Notes: generated from the sequence alone by a model not told the origin. Positions 18,623 through 27,150 are shown, numbered from the stretch's first letter. The stretch: DNA of 64,000 bases from Heyndrickxia shackletonii (GCF_001420715.1 NZ_LJJC01000015.1:1623-65622); one strand, 5' to 3'. A program made the numbers and translations.

Positions 18623-20041
18623 ATGGGGCATTTAACAGGATTCATCGACATCCAAAGAGAAAACCCTGCTGAACAGCATCCACTAGAGAGGATTAAGCAC
18701 TGGCAAGAGTATCAAAAACCGCTTTCGGAGGATGCTATAAAACTACAAGCCTCTCGTTGTATGGATTGTGGGACTCCCTTTTGTCAAATCGGGTCTCTTA
18801 TTAATTCAAGCACCAGCGGATGCCCATTATATAACTTAATACCAGAATGGAATGAGCTTGCCTATCAAGGAAAATGGCTGGAGGCCTATCAACGGCTGGC
18901 AAAGACAAATAATTTTCCTGAGTTTACTTCAAGGGCTTGTCCAGCTCCATGTGAAGGTTCTTGCACTGCCGGTCTGCCAGGTCAGCCTGTTACGATTAAG
19001 AGCATCGAAAAAGCCATTATTGACCGGGCTTTTCAAGAAGGCTGGGTAAACGTAAAACAACCGAGTAAAAGAACCACTAAAAAAATTGCAATAATTGGAT
19101 CAGGTCCTGCCGGGCTTACTGCGGCAGATGATTTAAATCAGTTAGGACATAATGTCACTGTATTCGAAAAAGATGATCGCTTTGGCGGCCTGCTGATGTA
19201 TGGCATTCCAAATATGAAAATAGATAAAAAATATGTTGAACGCAGAATTGAGCTGCTTCGCAAGGAAGGAATCGTATTTAAAGGAAATACTCATATTGGA
19301 GTTGATATTTCCTTAGAAGAATTAAGGAAGGATTATGATGCCGTTTTAATTTGTACTGGTGCTGACAAACCTCGTGAACTTGATATCACCGGCCGGCAGC
19401 TAGCTGGTATCCATCCTGCAATGGAATACTTAAAGGAAAGTACAAAGCATCATCTTAATAAACAATATATTCCTAGTATTAACGCCAAAGATAAAAAGGT
19501 TATTGTAATCGGCGGCGGGGATACAGGTGCTGACTGCGTTGCAACTGCTATTCGCCAAGGCTGTAAAAGTGTTGTTCAGTTCGGGAAGCATGGGAAGCTT
19601 CCACCCGCTCGTTCCAAAACAAATCCATGGCCGGAGAATCCTCAAGTATTTACATTGGATTATGCATACGAAGAAGCACAAAGCAAGTTTGGAATGGACC
19701 CAAGACAGTATTTTATCCAAACAAAAGCATTTCATGGCGACAAGAATGGAAATGTAAAAAGCCTAGAAACAACCTCTTTTCTAGTGGATGATCAGACGGA
19801 AAGCCGTTTTTGGGAGGCAGATCTAGTACTTATTGCTATCGGTTTTGATGGTGTAACTGATACCTTTCCCAATATCGAGAAAAAACAAAACAAAATATCC
19901 GCAAATGATGTTGATTTTAAAACAAATCATGACGGAATTTATACAGCAGGTGATGCAAGACGAGGGCAAAGCTTGATTGTTTGGGCCATGCAAGAAGGAA
20001 AAAAAGCAGCGCAGGAAATAAATCGTTATTTGTATAGTTAA
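18623..20041 (+). CDS. gltB: Glutamate synthase (NADPH), small subunit
   Basis: This 472-residue flavoprotein oxidises NADPH and passes electrons through 4Fe-4S clusters to the large subunit. The N-terminal cluster region shows SRCMDCGTPFC (about residues 44-54) and CPAPCEGSC (about 106-114). The FAD-binding motif is IGSGPAGLTAADDLNQLG (about 155-172) and the NADPH-binding motif is VIGGGDTGADCVATA (about 296-310). A typical C-terminal GDARRGQSLIVWA closes the FAD site. The start at ATG 18623 (MGHLTGF) follows GTGGGAGTG. It is separated from gltA by 157 bp holding a hairpin and a dispersed element. Confidence 0.96.
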   Translation: MGHLTGFIDIQRENPAEQHPLERIKHWQEYQKPLSEDAIKLQASRCMDCGTPFCQIGSLINSSTSGCPLYNLIPEWNELAYQGKWLEAYQRLAKTNNFPEFTSRACPAPCEGSCTAGLPGQPVTIKSIEKAIIDRAFQEGWVNVKQPSKRTTKKIAIIGSGPAGLTAADDLNQLGHNVTVFEKDDRFGGLLMYGIPNMKIDKKYVERRIELLRKEGIVFKGNTHIGVDISLEELRKDYDAVLICTGADKPRELDITGRQLAGIHPAMEYLKESTKHHLNKQYIPSINAKDKKVIVIGGGDTGADCVATAIRQGCKSVVQFGKHGKLPPARSKTNPWPENPQVFTLDYAYEEAQSKFGMDPRQYFIQTKAFHGDKNGNVKSLETTSFLVDDQTESRFWEADLVLIAIGFDGVTDTFPNIEKKQNKISANDVDFKTNHDGIYTAGDARRGQSLIVWAMQEGKKAAQEINRYLYS

Positions 20042-20045
20042 TAAA

Positions 20046-20093
20046 AGCAAAATGGGAAGCCAAGAATTCTTATTCTCGACTTCCCATTTTGCT
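20046..20093. terminator. Terminator between gltB and the acetyltransferase gene
   Basis: AGCAAAATGGGAAG pairs with CTTCCCATTTTGCT (14 bp) around a 20-nt loop. It lies between the two convergent genes and could serve both. Confidence 0.8.
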
Positions 20094-20105
20094 TATAGTG
20101 AACTC

Positions 20106-20738
20106 TTAAATTTCCTTCATTTTTGTTAAATCCCCACTGCATAAAGCTTCAAGATTATCAAAAATTTTACGAGCGGGCCAATCCCACCATTTAATAGTAA
20201 GGAGATAGTCAATGAGTTCATCATCAAATCTTTTTTTCATTATTTTGCAGGGATTACCACCAGCAATATGGTAAGAAGGAACATCTTTTACAACGACAGA
20301 ATTGGCCGCAATGATTGCTCCATCACCAATATGCACACCGGGCATTACAGTGACATTTTGACCGATCCACACATCGTTTCCAATGATAGTATCACCTTTA
20401 AGGGGTAAGTCTGCCAGTGTTGGAGTCGATTTCTCCCAACCATTGCCCATAATGTTAAATGGATAGGTAGTGACACTGTGCATTCTATGGTTTGCACCAT
20501 TCATCACAAATTCAATGCCCTTTGCTATTGCGCAAAATTTTCCGATAATCAGTTTATCTCCAATAAAGTCATAGTGATGTGTGACATGCTCTTCAAACTT
20601 TTCAGCACCGTCTATATCGTCATAATATGTGTAGTCACCGACAATAATATTCGAGCGTGTTACAACGTTTTTAATATAGCATATACTTTTAATTGCTTCA
20701 TTGGGGTAGATTGCATTAGGATCAGGTCCATATTGCAT
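20106..20738 (-). CDS. Vat/CatB-family xenobiotic O-acetyltransferase
   Basis: This 210-residue left-handed beta-helix (hexapeptide-repeat) acetyltransferase uses acetyl-CoA. The start resembles Vat enzymes (YGPDPNAIYP). Further motifs are IIVGDYTYYDD, FIGDKLIIGKFCAIAKG, the FVMNGANHRM segment holding the likely catalytic histidine (about residue 83), LPLKGDTIIGNDVWIG and MPGVHIGDGAIIAANSVV, then the conserved GGNPCKI. Vat proteins acetylate streptogramin A antibiotics; other relatives act on chloramphenicol or unknown alcohols. Overall resemblance to Vat(A)/Vat(D) is strong by eye, but whether it gives resistance cannot be told. It is a single gene with its own upstream region, convergent with gltB. 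Confidence 0.85.
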   Translation of the reverse strand: MQYGPDPNAIYPNEAIKSICYIKNVVTRSNIIVGDYTYYDDIDGAEKFEEHVTHHYDFIGDKLIIGKFCAIAKGIEFVMNGANHRMHSVTTYPFNIMGNGWEKSTPTLADLPLKGDTIIGNDVWIGQNVTVMPGVHIGDGAIIAANSVVVKDVPSYHIAGGNPCKIMKKRFDDELIDYLLTIKWWDWPARKIFDNLEALCSGDLTKMKEI

Positions 20739-20862
20739 ATTAAAATCCCTCCTTCATGTTATATAAATAACGAGAATACAGTGTTTTACTTGATGTTCTA
20801 CTATCTTTATTACACCTCGGCCCAAATTTTCCCTTCTATACTTATGAATTTTTTGGTCATTA

Positions 20863-20893
20863 AAAAAATCACAGGTAATCTGCCTGTGATTCA
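20863..20893 (-). terminator. Terminator downstream of mutY
   Basis: On the minus strand AATCACAGG-cagatta-CCTGTGATT is followed by TTTTT. It lies 115 bp past the mutY stop, and a copy of the ACAAAGTTTAAG element lies in between. Confidence 0.7.
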
Positions 20894-20956
20894 AAGTAAA
20901 GGGAAAAGACCTTTCTTATTAAGTTAGGGACTATAAAGCCGTCATCAACATAAAAG

Positions 20957-20978
20957 CAACAAAGTTTAAGAAAAGAGC
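20957..20978. repeat. Dispersed ACAAAGTTTAAGAAAAGAGC element, copy 2
   Basis: AACAAAGTTTAAGAAAAGAG matches the copies at 18572 and 59995 but diverges after GAGC. It lies in the mutY 3' region. Confidence 0.7.
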
Positions 20979-21006
20979 ATTCCTTAATACCAGCAACGGT
21001 TGCCTG

Positions 21007-22107
21007 CTATTTTTCTATTGTATTTTGATACTCTTTCCATATTTTCTGGTGTGACACAGGAAACGCGTACTCGGCCAATTCTTCTGCTGTCACTAATTTT
21101 AATGTCGCGGTTTCATTTACTTTTCCTATGATTTCACCCGCAAATACTTCAATTTCCCAGGTTAAATGGGAAAATACGTGATCTATTTTCACAAAGGATC
21201 TTGTTTGAATTTCACCTTTTACTTTATATTCATCTAAAAGAAAGTCCTCCAAAACCCGTCTTGGATGGACGATTTGGCTTTTTTCAACATTAGGGAACTC
21301 CCATAAATCAGCTAAAAGTCCTTTGTTCGGTCTTTTATGAATGAGGATTTTGCCTTCTTCATTTATTAAAAGCCCCGCAATAAGATCGACGTGCTTTACA
21401 CTTTTCTTCTTTGTTTTAACCGGCAGCTCACCTTGAGTCCCTTCTTCAAAAGCGCAACAATGCTCGCGAACTGGGCAAAGTAAGCATGAAGGTGATGTCG
21501 GAGTACAGATCAGCGCTCCTAATTCCATCAATGCTTGATTAAAATAGGAGGGATTTTCCTCTGAAATTAACTGACGAACTGCTTCTTCAAACACTTTCCG
21601 AGTGGATGGTTTTGCAATATCTTCCCATATCGATAATATCCTTGACAGCACACGCATGACATTTCCGTCAACGGCAGGCTCCGGCTTTCCATATGCAATA
21701 CTTAAAATTGCTCCGGCCGTATATGGCCCAACACCTTTAAGACTGGATATTCCTTTTGGATTATCAGGAACCTTGCTCTCATATTTTTCTTTCACTTCTT
21801 TGACCGCTGAGTGAAGATTGCGTACACGGGAATAATAACCTAAGCCTTCCCATGCCTTTAAAACTTTTTCTTCATCTGCAGCTGCAAGCTCATCAAGTGT
21901 GGGAAATTGTTCAATAAAATTCAAGAAATACGGAATAACTGTATCTACCTTTGTTTGTTGCAGCATTATTTCAGAAACCCAAACTTTATAAGGATCTTGA
22001 TCCTTTCTCCAAGGAAGATCTCTTTGCTCTCTTTCAAACCAGCTTATTAAATCATCCTGAAATGATTTTACGTTCATATTCTTAAGATTTTTTAAAGTTT
22101 CACTCAT
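21007..22107 (-). CDS. mutY: A/G-specific adenine DNA glycosylase MutY
   Basis: The 366-residue enzyme removes adenine mispaired with 8-oxoguanine. Motifs include [20 protein letters not shown] near the start, the helix-hairpin-helix [12 protein letters not shown] with the catalytic aspartate in [12 protein letters not shown], the 4Fe-4S loop C-X6-C-X2-C-X5-C ([17 protein letters not shown]) and a C-terminal NUDIX-like 8-oxoG recognition domain (about residues 235-360). I chose ATG 22107 ([10 protein letters not shown]), with a GAAAGTGG site 10 nt upstream; the frame is open 34 codons further upstream but with no site. It is next to yfhP, as in B. subtilis. Confidence 0.95.
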   Translation of the reverse strand: MSETLKNLKNMNVKSFQDDLISWFEREQRDLPWRKDQDPYKVWVSEIMLQQTKVDTVIPYFLNFIEQFPTLDELAAADEEKVLKAWEGLGYYSRVRNLHSAVKEVKEKYESKVPDNPKGISSLKGVGPYTAGAILSIAYGKPEPAVDGNVMRVLSRILSIWEDIAKPSTRKVFEEAVRQLISEENPSYFNQALMELGALICTPTSPSCLLCPVREHCCAFEEGTQGELPVKTKKKSVKHVDLIAGLLINEEGKILIHKRPNKGLLADLWEFPNVEKSQIVHPRRVLEDFLLDEYKVKGEIQTRSFVKIDHVFSHLTWEIEVFAGEIIGKVNETATLKLVTAEELAEYAFPVSHQKIWKEYQNTIEK

Positions 22108-22198
22108 AAGGGTTAAACCACTTTCTAAAAAGGAATATAATAAGGACAGGTTGTCCAATTTAAATAAGATAGCGTACAGATTTGGTAGTTTTCGACGA

Positions 22199-22262
22199 GA
22201 CAAACGCAAACACGGCGTTGTTCTTCAGAAGACGTAGAATCCCGCTAGCTGATGGCTACTTA
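22199..22262. repeat. Degenerate repeat fragment related to the 30845 copy
   Basis: CCCGCTAGCTGATGG followed by TACTTACG also occurs at 30900-30922. The segment looks like a decayed member of the dispersed-repeat family. It is the left part of the 585-bp gap between mutY and yfhP, which otherwise contains only the full repeat copy at 22432 and no supportable gene. Confidence 0.45.
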
Positions 22263-22431
22263 CGCCAGACAAGACTAAACTCAAATAATTAAATGATAAG
22301 AAACTTTTCTTCAAAGAAAAGCATTAATCTAGTCGTTTTTATCAATTATACAGATATATCAGTTTTTCCATTACCTTTGTACCGTTACTACCATATCATG
22401 TTTTAAGAAAAGCGAAAAGTCATTATAAGAA

Positions 22432-22582
22432 AAGCGAAAGCGCCTTGCTCATCGGCGTACGGATTTCGTAGTCGCAGGCTCGAGATAAAGGAAACACAGT
22501 GAGGTAGTTCACGAACTGATGTTGACTTATCGTAGGGAGGAGACGGAGAAATCCGCTAGCCGATAGGCGCTGGAGCTAGACA
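22432..22582 (+). repeat. Dispersed 150-180 nt repeat, copy 2 (full length)
   Basis: This full copy runs from AAGCGAAAGCGCCTTGCTC to TAGGCGCTGGAGCTAGAC. The 5' and 3' ends pair: AGCGCCT with AGGCGCT, ATCGGC with GCCGAT, and CGGATTTC with GAAATCCG, giving a long terminal helix with internal blocks in the loop. Confidence 0.88.
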
Positions 22583-22692
22583 GAGTCTATACTTATTAAA
22601 TAATTTTAAAAAAAGTCATCCACATAGTTAAATTTAAAATTTTGCAAACGACAGAAAGCTCTTTTTTACGCCTTCTTAAGGAGGAAATAGAA

Positions 22693-23676
22693 TTGGATAC
22701 AGGAACACACCTTGTTATGGGGTTTGCCTTAGGCGGCTTAGCCACCTTAGACCCCGTCGTTGCCGGAGATGCTGTTAATACACATAGTGTTCTATTGGCA
22801 ACCATAATTGGCTCGCAAATACCTGATATCGATACCGTTTTAAAATTTAAAAACAATGCAGTATATATACGTAATCATCGAGGAGTTACGCATTCTATTC
22901 CTGCGGTTATTTTATGGCCGCTTTTAGTTTCCTTACTGGTTCATCTCTTCATTCCGGGGGCCAATATGCTTCATTTGTGGCTTTGGACCTTTCTTGCTGT
23001 ATTCCTCCATGTTTTTGTAGATATCTTTAATGCCTATGGTACCCAGGCAGTTCGTCCCCTGTCCATGAAATGGGTGGCATTTGGTATGATTAATACATTT
23101 GATCCATTTATTTTTGGTATCCATGTAGTCGGACTCATTTTATGGGGATTTGGTCTTCACCCAGGATATACCTTTTTAACCATGTATATCATCATTCTCT
23201 TTTATTATTTGCTTCGGTTCCAAGAACAAAGATCCGTTCGGCAAGCGGTAAAGGCGAAAATTCCAGATGCAAAGAAAATAATCGTCGCTTCCACCATGCG
23301 TTATTATAAATGGAGAGTTGTTGTGGAGACCGATGATAGCTTTTATGTAGGGAAAGCCTACAAACGTGATATTACGATTTTGGATACGTATAAAAAGATT
23401 CCTGTGCCGCAAACACCAGAAATTGAAGCCGCCAAAAAGGATAAAAACCTTTCTGCTTTCTTATCCTTCTCCCCTATTTTCAGATGGGAGGTTAAGGAGA
23501 AAAACGATCATTCTTATGAGGTTCGCTTTATTGATTTACGCTATCGAAGCAAAGGGCACTATCCGTTTGTAGCAATCGTCCAATTAGATGAGGATTTAAA
23601 TATTACAGGTTCCTACACCGGCTGGATTTATAATAAGGACAAATTAAGAAAAAAATTAGATGTTGCTCCGCACTAG
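22693..23676 (+). CDS. yfhP: Membrane-bound metal-dependent hydrolase family protein (YfhP)
   Basis: The 327-residue membrane protein belongs to the YdjM/YfhP metal-dependent hydrolase family. Motifs are DTGTHLVMGFALGG at the N-terminus, PDIDT (about residues 54-58), RNHRGVTHSIPA (about 70-81) and HVFVDIFNAYGTQ (about 122-134), which carry the conserved His/Asp residues. About four membrane helices occupy the first 190 residues; a basic beta-rich soluble domain follows. The start is TTG 22693, because AAGGAGG lies 8 nt before it. B. subtilis YfhP also starts (M/L)DTGTH and lies next to mutY. Substrate is unknown. Confidence 0.88.
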   Translation: MDTGTHLVMGFALGGLATLDPVVAGDAVNTHSVLLATIIGSQIPDIDTVLKFKNNAVYIRNHRGVTHSIPAVILWPLLVSLLVHLFIPGANMLHLWLWTFLAVFLHVFVDIFNAYGTQAVRPLSMKWVAFGMINTFDPFIFGIHVVGLILWGFGLHPGYTFLTMYIIILFYYLLRFQEQRSVRQAVKAKIPDAKKIIVASTMRYYKWRVVVETDDSFYVGKAYKRDITILDTYKKIPVPQTPEIEAAKKDKNLSAFLSFSPIFRWEVKEKNDHSYEVRFIDLRYRSKGHYPFVAIVQLDEDLNITGSYTGWIYNKDKLRKKLDVAPH

Positions 23677-23702
23677 CTTCCATCTATTTCAACAGGTTCT
23701 TT

Positions 23703-23733
23703 ATCATATGTTCATGAAAAATCAGTCATACTA
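23703..23733 (+). promoter_or_regulatory. Candidate forespore (sigma-G type) promoter of sspK
   Basis: CATACTA (23727-23733) matches the sigma-G -10 consensus CATnnTA and is preceded at 18 bp by ATCATA, a partial match to TGmATA. It lies about 57 bp upstream of sspK. Confidence 0.4.
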
Positions 23734-23789
23734 TTAATGCGTGATTGGATTCTTTCACGTACTGGACTAACATATAGGAGGAACTTTTT

Positions 23790-23954
23790 ATGCGAAACAA
23801 AGCGAAAGGTTTTCCATATGGAAATGATAATAAATTCGAGGGTGAACCTAGGGCAAAAGCAGAATTTGCATCTACACGCGCGGATGGTACGATCAATACC
23901 CATCCACAAGAGCGAATGCATGCGTCAGGTAATCGCAAATCTGATTCCATTTAA
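23790..23954 (+). CDS. sspK: Small acid-soluble spore protein K
   Basis: This 54-residue spore protein has the SspK family pattern: [19 protein letters not shown] at the start, then [13 protein letters not shown] and [12 protein letters not shown]. SspK is one of the minor SASPs made only in the forespore under sigma-G. AGGAGG precedes the ATG. The C-terminus is slightly longer than in B. subtilis SspK, and the stop codon overlaps the first bases of a dispersed repeat copy, so the repeat may have replaced the original gene end. Confidence 0.93.
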   Translation: MRNKAKGFPYGNDNKFEGEPRAKAEFASTRADGTINTHPQERMHASGNRKSDSI

Positions 23955-24130
23955 AAGCGAAAGCGCCGCAGCTCTAGCGTATGGATTTCGTAGTCGCAGG
24001 CTCGAGATAAAGGAAACACAGTGAGGTAGTTCACGAGCTGGTGAAATTGGCACTTCAAATTTCACTTGATGTTGACTTATCGTAGGGAGGAGACGGAGAA
24101 ATTCACTAGCCGATAGGCGCTGTAGCTAGA
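23953..24130 (+). repeat. Dispersed 150-180 nt repeat, copy 3
   Basis: This copy begins AAAAGCGAAAGCGCC and ends TAGGCGCTGTAGCTAGA, with the shared blocks GTAGTCGCAGGCTCGAGATA and GTTGACTTATCGTAGGGAGG. The 5' arm has TGGATTTC and the 3' arm GAAATTCA, so the outer T:A pair is kept where copy 2 has C:G. The copy also carries an extra CACTTCAAATTTCACTTGAT block. Confidence 0.88.
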
Positions 24131-24209
24131 TATGACCATTTTTAGAGCTGGTGTTTCAATCGGAATAAACAGTTGAAGAAAATGCGAAAAATGGAAAGGG
24201 GCTTTTGCA

Positions 24210-24365
24210 ATGGGAAAATCGCTGAATACTCACCGTAATCGAACCGCTAGTCCATTTAATCGCGGGTGGTATACCCCAAAACATGCCCATTCTCAAATAA
24301 ATGGGGAAACAAAGATGTCACAGGATTTAATTATTTTAGAGCATCAGACGCGAAAACAGTCATAA
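24210..24365 (+). CDS. YpzG-like small protein, 51 residues
   Basis: This is a 51-residue basic protein with the segment NRGWYTPKHAHSQINGET (about residues 17-34), which matches the W-x-x-PKHAxSQVNGET pattern of the YpzG family of Bacillus spore-associated small proteins. AAAGGGG lies 8 nt upstream of the ATG and a strong terminator follows. Function is unknown; a role in sporulation is plausible from the neighbours sspK and yfhD and from the family. Confidence 0.7.
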   Translation: MGKSLNTHRNRTASPFNRGWYTPKHAHSQINGETKMSQDLIILEHQTRKQS

Positions 24366-24372
24366 GCCCAAA

Positions 24373-24400
24373 AATAAAGAGCCTTTTGGCTCTTTATTTT
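24373..24400. terminator. Bidirectional terminator between the ypzG-like gene and yfhH
   Basis: AATAAAGAGCC-TTTT-GGCTCTTTATT with flanking A and T runs lies between the two convergent genes and overlaps the yfhH stop. Confidence 0.85.
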
Positions 24401-24717
24401 AATGGTGTAAGAAGTGAAATTGGTAATGCTTCTTGCTGCTTTCCCCCGCTCATACGATATCCCCAAGCAAAAACACCATCTATATAATCGATTTTAAAAT
24501 AAACTCCCGGATCACCTTCAATTTGATACACGTCACCAGCTTTAAAATCCTCTGGATTGAGAAGATACGCTTTTGCCATTGTTATTTTCCGTTCTAAAAC
24601 CGCATATTCATTCACAATTCCAAGCTGCTCTGCTTTTCTAGCCTTTTCCGTTAGCCTGGCGATTTCTGTCTTTAATTCAAATTCGGACATCTCGCTGTAT
24701 CTTTTTTCAGTTTCCAT
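24394..24717 (-). CDS. yfhH: YfhH family protein (DUF1811)
   Basis: This is a 107-residue cytosolic protein. A helical N-terminal half (YSEMSEFELKTEIARLTEKA, about residues 6-25) is followed by an SH3-like beta barrel (about 55-105) with GDVYQIEGDPGVYFKIDYI and the conserved WGYRMSGG turn. This is the YfhH/DUF1811 architecture; function is unknown. It is immediately downstream of recX on the same strand, as in B. subtilis. Confidence 0.88.
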   Translation of the reverse strand: METEKRYSEMSEFELKTEIARLTEKARKAEQLGIVNEYAVLERKITMAKAYLLNPEDFKAGDVYQIEGDPGVYFKIDYIDGVFAWGYRMSGGKQQEALPISLLTPLK

Positions 24718-24818
24718 TTTATTGACTTACCACCTTAAGTTTTGGTTAAAACAATGTTGCTATATATATTATAGAGTGTTGATTTTTCACCTAACCAAAC
24801 AACATGCTTATTGTAACA

Positions 24819-25613
24819 TTATAACTCCTTTTCACTTAAAAATCTCTCTATCTGTTCTATTTGAAAACCTTTACGGTAAAGAGCTTGTTTGATTTTCTGT
24901 TCGTACTCAAACCCTTCCAAGTGCTCGTATTTTCTGTGTGCTTTGGACCAATGACTTTCTAAAATCTCCCGTTCTGCATCCTCATCCTGTTCAAAAGTTA
25001 TTTGTGTCATTGCTTCCTTTATTATTTCTTTTGTATACCCTTTTCTTATTAAAGCTTGTTCCACTTTTTGACGTAATAATTTTTCAGGAATCTTTTTATT
25101 TTGTTTCACCGTTTTTTCAGCAAGTGAAATAGCAGAGCTTAAGACGTGATCATCCTTAAATTCCAAAATAGCGGTTTCGATCATGTCATTTGTTATTCCC
25201 TTATTTTTTAACTCTAATTTGATTACCTCCGGACCTTTCTTAGTGGTATTCATTTGTGTCCGTACATATGCCACAGCAAATTCTAAGTCATTTAAATAAT
25301 TCATTTTATATAAAGCATGTATTACTTCTTTAATAATTTCTTCATTAAATTCTTTTTTCTTTAAATGCTCCTCCACTTCTTTTTCCGACCTCATTCGGAA
25401 GGAAAGATACTGGATGGCACTGTTAACCCCTTTTCTTATTTCATCTTCATAGTGAATTTCTGTTAAATCTAATTCCGATAACTCTTTCCCTTTTCTTAAT
25501 TGAAACCTAGTCAATACATCTTCATCAACGCTAAAAGCATAGTGTTCATCAAGATAAATGTTATATCGGTCTGAAAGATTTTTTTGAACTGTAATTTTTG
25601 TTATGATTGGCAT
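24819..25613 (-). CDS. recX: Recombination regulator RecX
   Basis: This 264-residue RecX protein modulates RecA filaments. It consists of helical three-helix repeats after a Bacillus-specific N-terminal beta segment (ITKITVQKNLSDRYNIYLDE). Typical signatures are LSFRMRSEKEVEEHLKKKEF (about residues 69-88), YLNDLEFAVAYVRT (about 100-113), KGPEVIKLELKNKGI and the C-terminal LYRKGFQIEQIERFL. Length is as in B. subtilis. AAGGAAGG precedes the ATG. Confidence 0.95.
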   Translation of the reverse strand: MPIITKITVQKNLSDRYNIYLDEHYAFSVDEDVLTRFQLRKGKELSELDLTEIHYEDEIRKGVNSAIQYLSFRMRSEKEVEEHLKKKEFNEEIIKEVIHALYKMNYLNDLEFAVAYVRTQMNTTKKGPEVIKLELKNKGITNDMIETAILEFKDDHVLSSAISLAEKTVKQNKKIPEKLLRQKVEQALIRKGYTKEIIKEAMTQITFEQDEDAEREILESHWSKAHRKYEHLEGFEYEQKIKQALYRKGFQIEQIERFLSEKEL

Positions 25614-25755
25614 GTTTATCTCAACCTTCCTTATATGGATAGATTGTTTTTTTAAATGTTAATCCTATTTTATCACTTTCCTCTACAACTCACAGTATTT
25701 TTACCTAAATTAAGGAAATAATAGTACTGAAACTATACCCGAAAGGATGAGAAAT

Positions 25756-25875
25756 GTGGCAAAGGATAAAAAGATTAAAACGAAAAGCAATCTTTCAAGC
25801 ATGCAGGCTGTTACTTATTCCCGTGAATTTCGGAAAGCAGATCGTGCTGGTGGATTTGAAGAAAACCGTAAATAA
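25756..25875 (+). CDS. yfhE: YfhE-like small protein
   Basis: The 39-residue basic protein contains SSMQAVTYSREFRKADRAGG, the conserved core of the short YfhE family. It lies between recX and yfhD as in B. subtilis. I choose the GTG at 25756, with AAAGGA 8 nt upstream; an in-frame ATG at 25747 overlaps that site. Function is unknown. Confidence 0.72.
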   Translation: MAKDKKIKTKSNLSSMQAVTYSREFRKADRAGGFEENRK

Positions 25876-25961
25876 CTTCCTGTTTGAATCCGAATGATTA
25901 TGCACATTCTATCTATGAACGGATGATTCCGTAACTCCCATTTTTGAAAGGGGAAAACTAC

Positions 25962-26156
25962 ATGGGTCGCTCGCATGGTCATAAAACACGTGATAAAAAC
26001 AAAGCTTCACTTCCACAAGTACCAAAGAATTTAAAATCAGACGGCAACGATGTAGAATTTTCTCAAGAATTAGCAGATCAAGCTGATTTAGAAGCACAGG
26101 CTCGCGCTAATGCTGCTAATCAGCGTGTGAGAATGAATAATAAACGTAATAAGTAA
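25962..26156 (+). CDS. yfhD: YfhD family small protein
   Basis: The 64-residue hydrophilic protein (MGRSHGHKTRDKNKASLPQV start) contains VEFSQELADQADLEAQARAN and a basic Asn/Arg end, the YfhD pattern. Such proteins accumulate in spores of Bacillus species and have no known activity. AAAGGGG precedes ATG 25962 at 8 nt; the ATG at 25944 precedes that site and is not used. A terminator follows at 26237. Confidence 0.85.
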   Translation: MGRSHGHKTRDKNKASLPQVPKNLKSDGNDVEFSQELADQADLEAQARANAANQRVRMNNKRNK

Positions 26157-26236
26157 AAAGTTAAAGTGTAGGAAATTTCTCTAAGTAGTATAGTTCGGTT
26201 TAGAGGTAGAAAAATAAAAAAGAACAAGAGTTTTTA

Positions 26237-26274
26237 GCAAGCGGATTAGCATTTAAATCCGCTTGCTTCTTTTT
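26237..26274 (+). terminator. Terminator downstream of yfhD
   Basis: GCAAGCGGATT-agcattt-AAATCCGCTTGC is followed by TTCTTTTT. Confidence 0.8.
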
Positions 26275-26442
26275 CTTATTATGACAAGGATTATTAAGTT
26301 TAAATACGACAGATGTAGCACAGGTTTTAACAAGTGGGCAATAGCTATTGGTCACACCCAAAACGTTGCAAATTATGTAATCAATTATTAGATTTATCTA
26401 TGTTTATGTTAGGGAACAGGTCAAGCACCCCATCCAATAAAT

Positions 26443-26640
26443 AGACGGAAAAATTCCGCTTAAATCGTAATTATTAAAAAAAAAGGCATAATTAGACGGA
26501 GAGATTCCGCTTATTGTCTCGAAAAATGCCAAATTAGGAGATTTTACTTTGCATTATCGGAAAATCTCCTCTTATTTACTCAAAAACGATCTTCCTTCTG
26601 CATTTAACAGGAAGATTTCCGCTTATTTTCCTTTTTCTAG
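26443..26640. repeat. Array of four short palindromic repeats (CGGA...TTCCGCTTA type)
   Basis: AGACGGAAAAATTCCGCTTA (26443), AGACGGAGAGATTCCGCTTA (26494), a diverged ATCGGAAAATCTCCTCTTA (26556) and ACAGGAAGATTTCCGCTTA (26607) recur at about 50-60 nt spacing. Each can form a small hairpin. They lie in the 1.3-kb gene-poor region after yfhD and recall the GCGGACA...TTCCGC array at 12661. Confidence 0.75.
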
Positions 26641-26809
26641 CTTACTTCGTTTAAGGACAACACATCTTATTTAAAAATAATTGGTGATTTTAGCAGTGAC
26701 GTTCTTTGTCAAAAATTGATTTGTCTTTGCGTTTAGTTGAAGAACTGGTCATTTAATTATAAATAAGCAGAGGATGCTAAAATGCCAAAAATTATAATTT
26801 TCTTCGTAA

Positions 26810-26941
26810 AAATTCCTCCATAATGTATATTTCCAAATTGCACAAGAGCATATATTTTCCCATCAAGATAATAATTATGAAGTTTATATTGACCCTTTTA
26901 ATCCCACGAGGCATTATAAAGGTCAATATAAATTTAAATAA
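26810..26941 (+). pseudogene. Gene remnant: 43 open codons without a start
   Basis: An open stretch ends at a TAA at 26939. Its translation looks protein-like (ending DPFNPTRHYKGQYKFK), but it has no start codon. Just upstream, in another frame, a 13-codon ORF begins at 26782 with MPKIIIFFVKIPP behind an AGAGG site. This suggests a short gene broken by a frameshift or deletion. I do not recognise the family. Inverted arms TTTATATTGACC and GGTCAATATAAA fall within it. Confidence 0.25.
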
Positions 26942-27150
26942 TGTTTTCAAGCAATTGAAATGTTATGTTTGATAATATCATCGCCATTGTAATACCACTT
27001 GCCTTTAATTTTTCTTAAAAGAAGTATAAGTTGACCTATTACCATCTGAATCAATAAATAAGCACCTAATAATGAATAGATATGTTTTTAACGGAATTTA
27101 TCAATCGTTATTAATAAGAAAAACTTTGGCTAACAAATGATAATCCCTAA

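Noticed and set aside
20478-20927. 149-codon plus-strand open frame opposite the Vat-like gene
   Set aside because: Most of it is antisense to the acetyltransferase and the translation has no recognisable features; no ribosome binding site.
26340-26450. 36-codon GTG-start frame containing KRCKLCNQLL as a small zinc protein
   Set aside because: Only one CxxC-like pair, no ribosome binding site and it runs into the repeat array.
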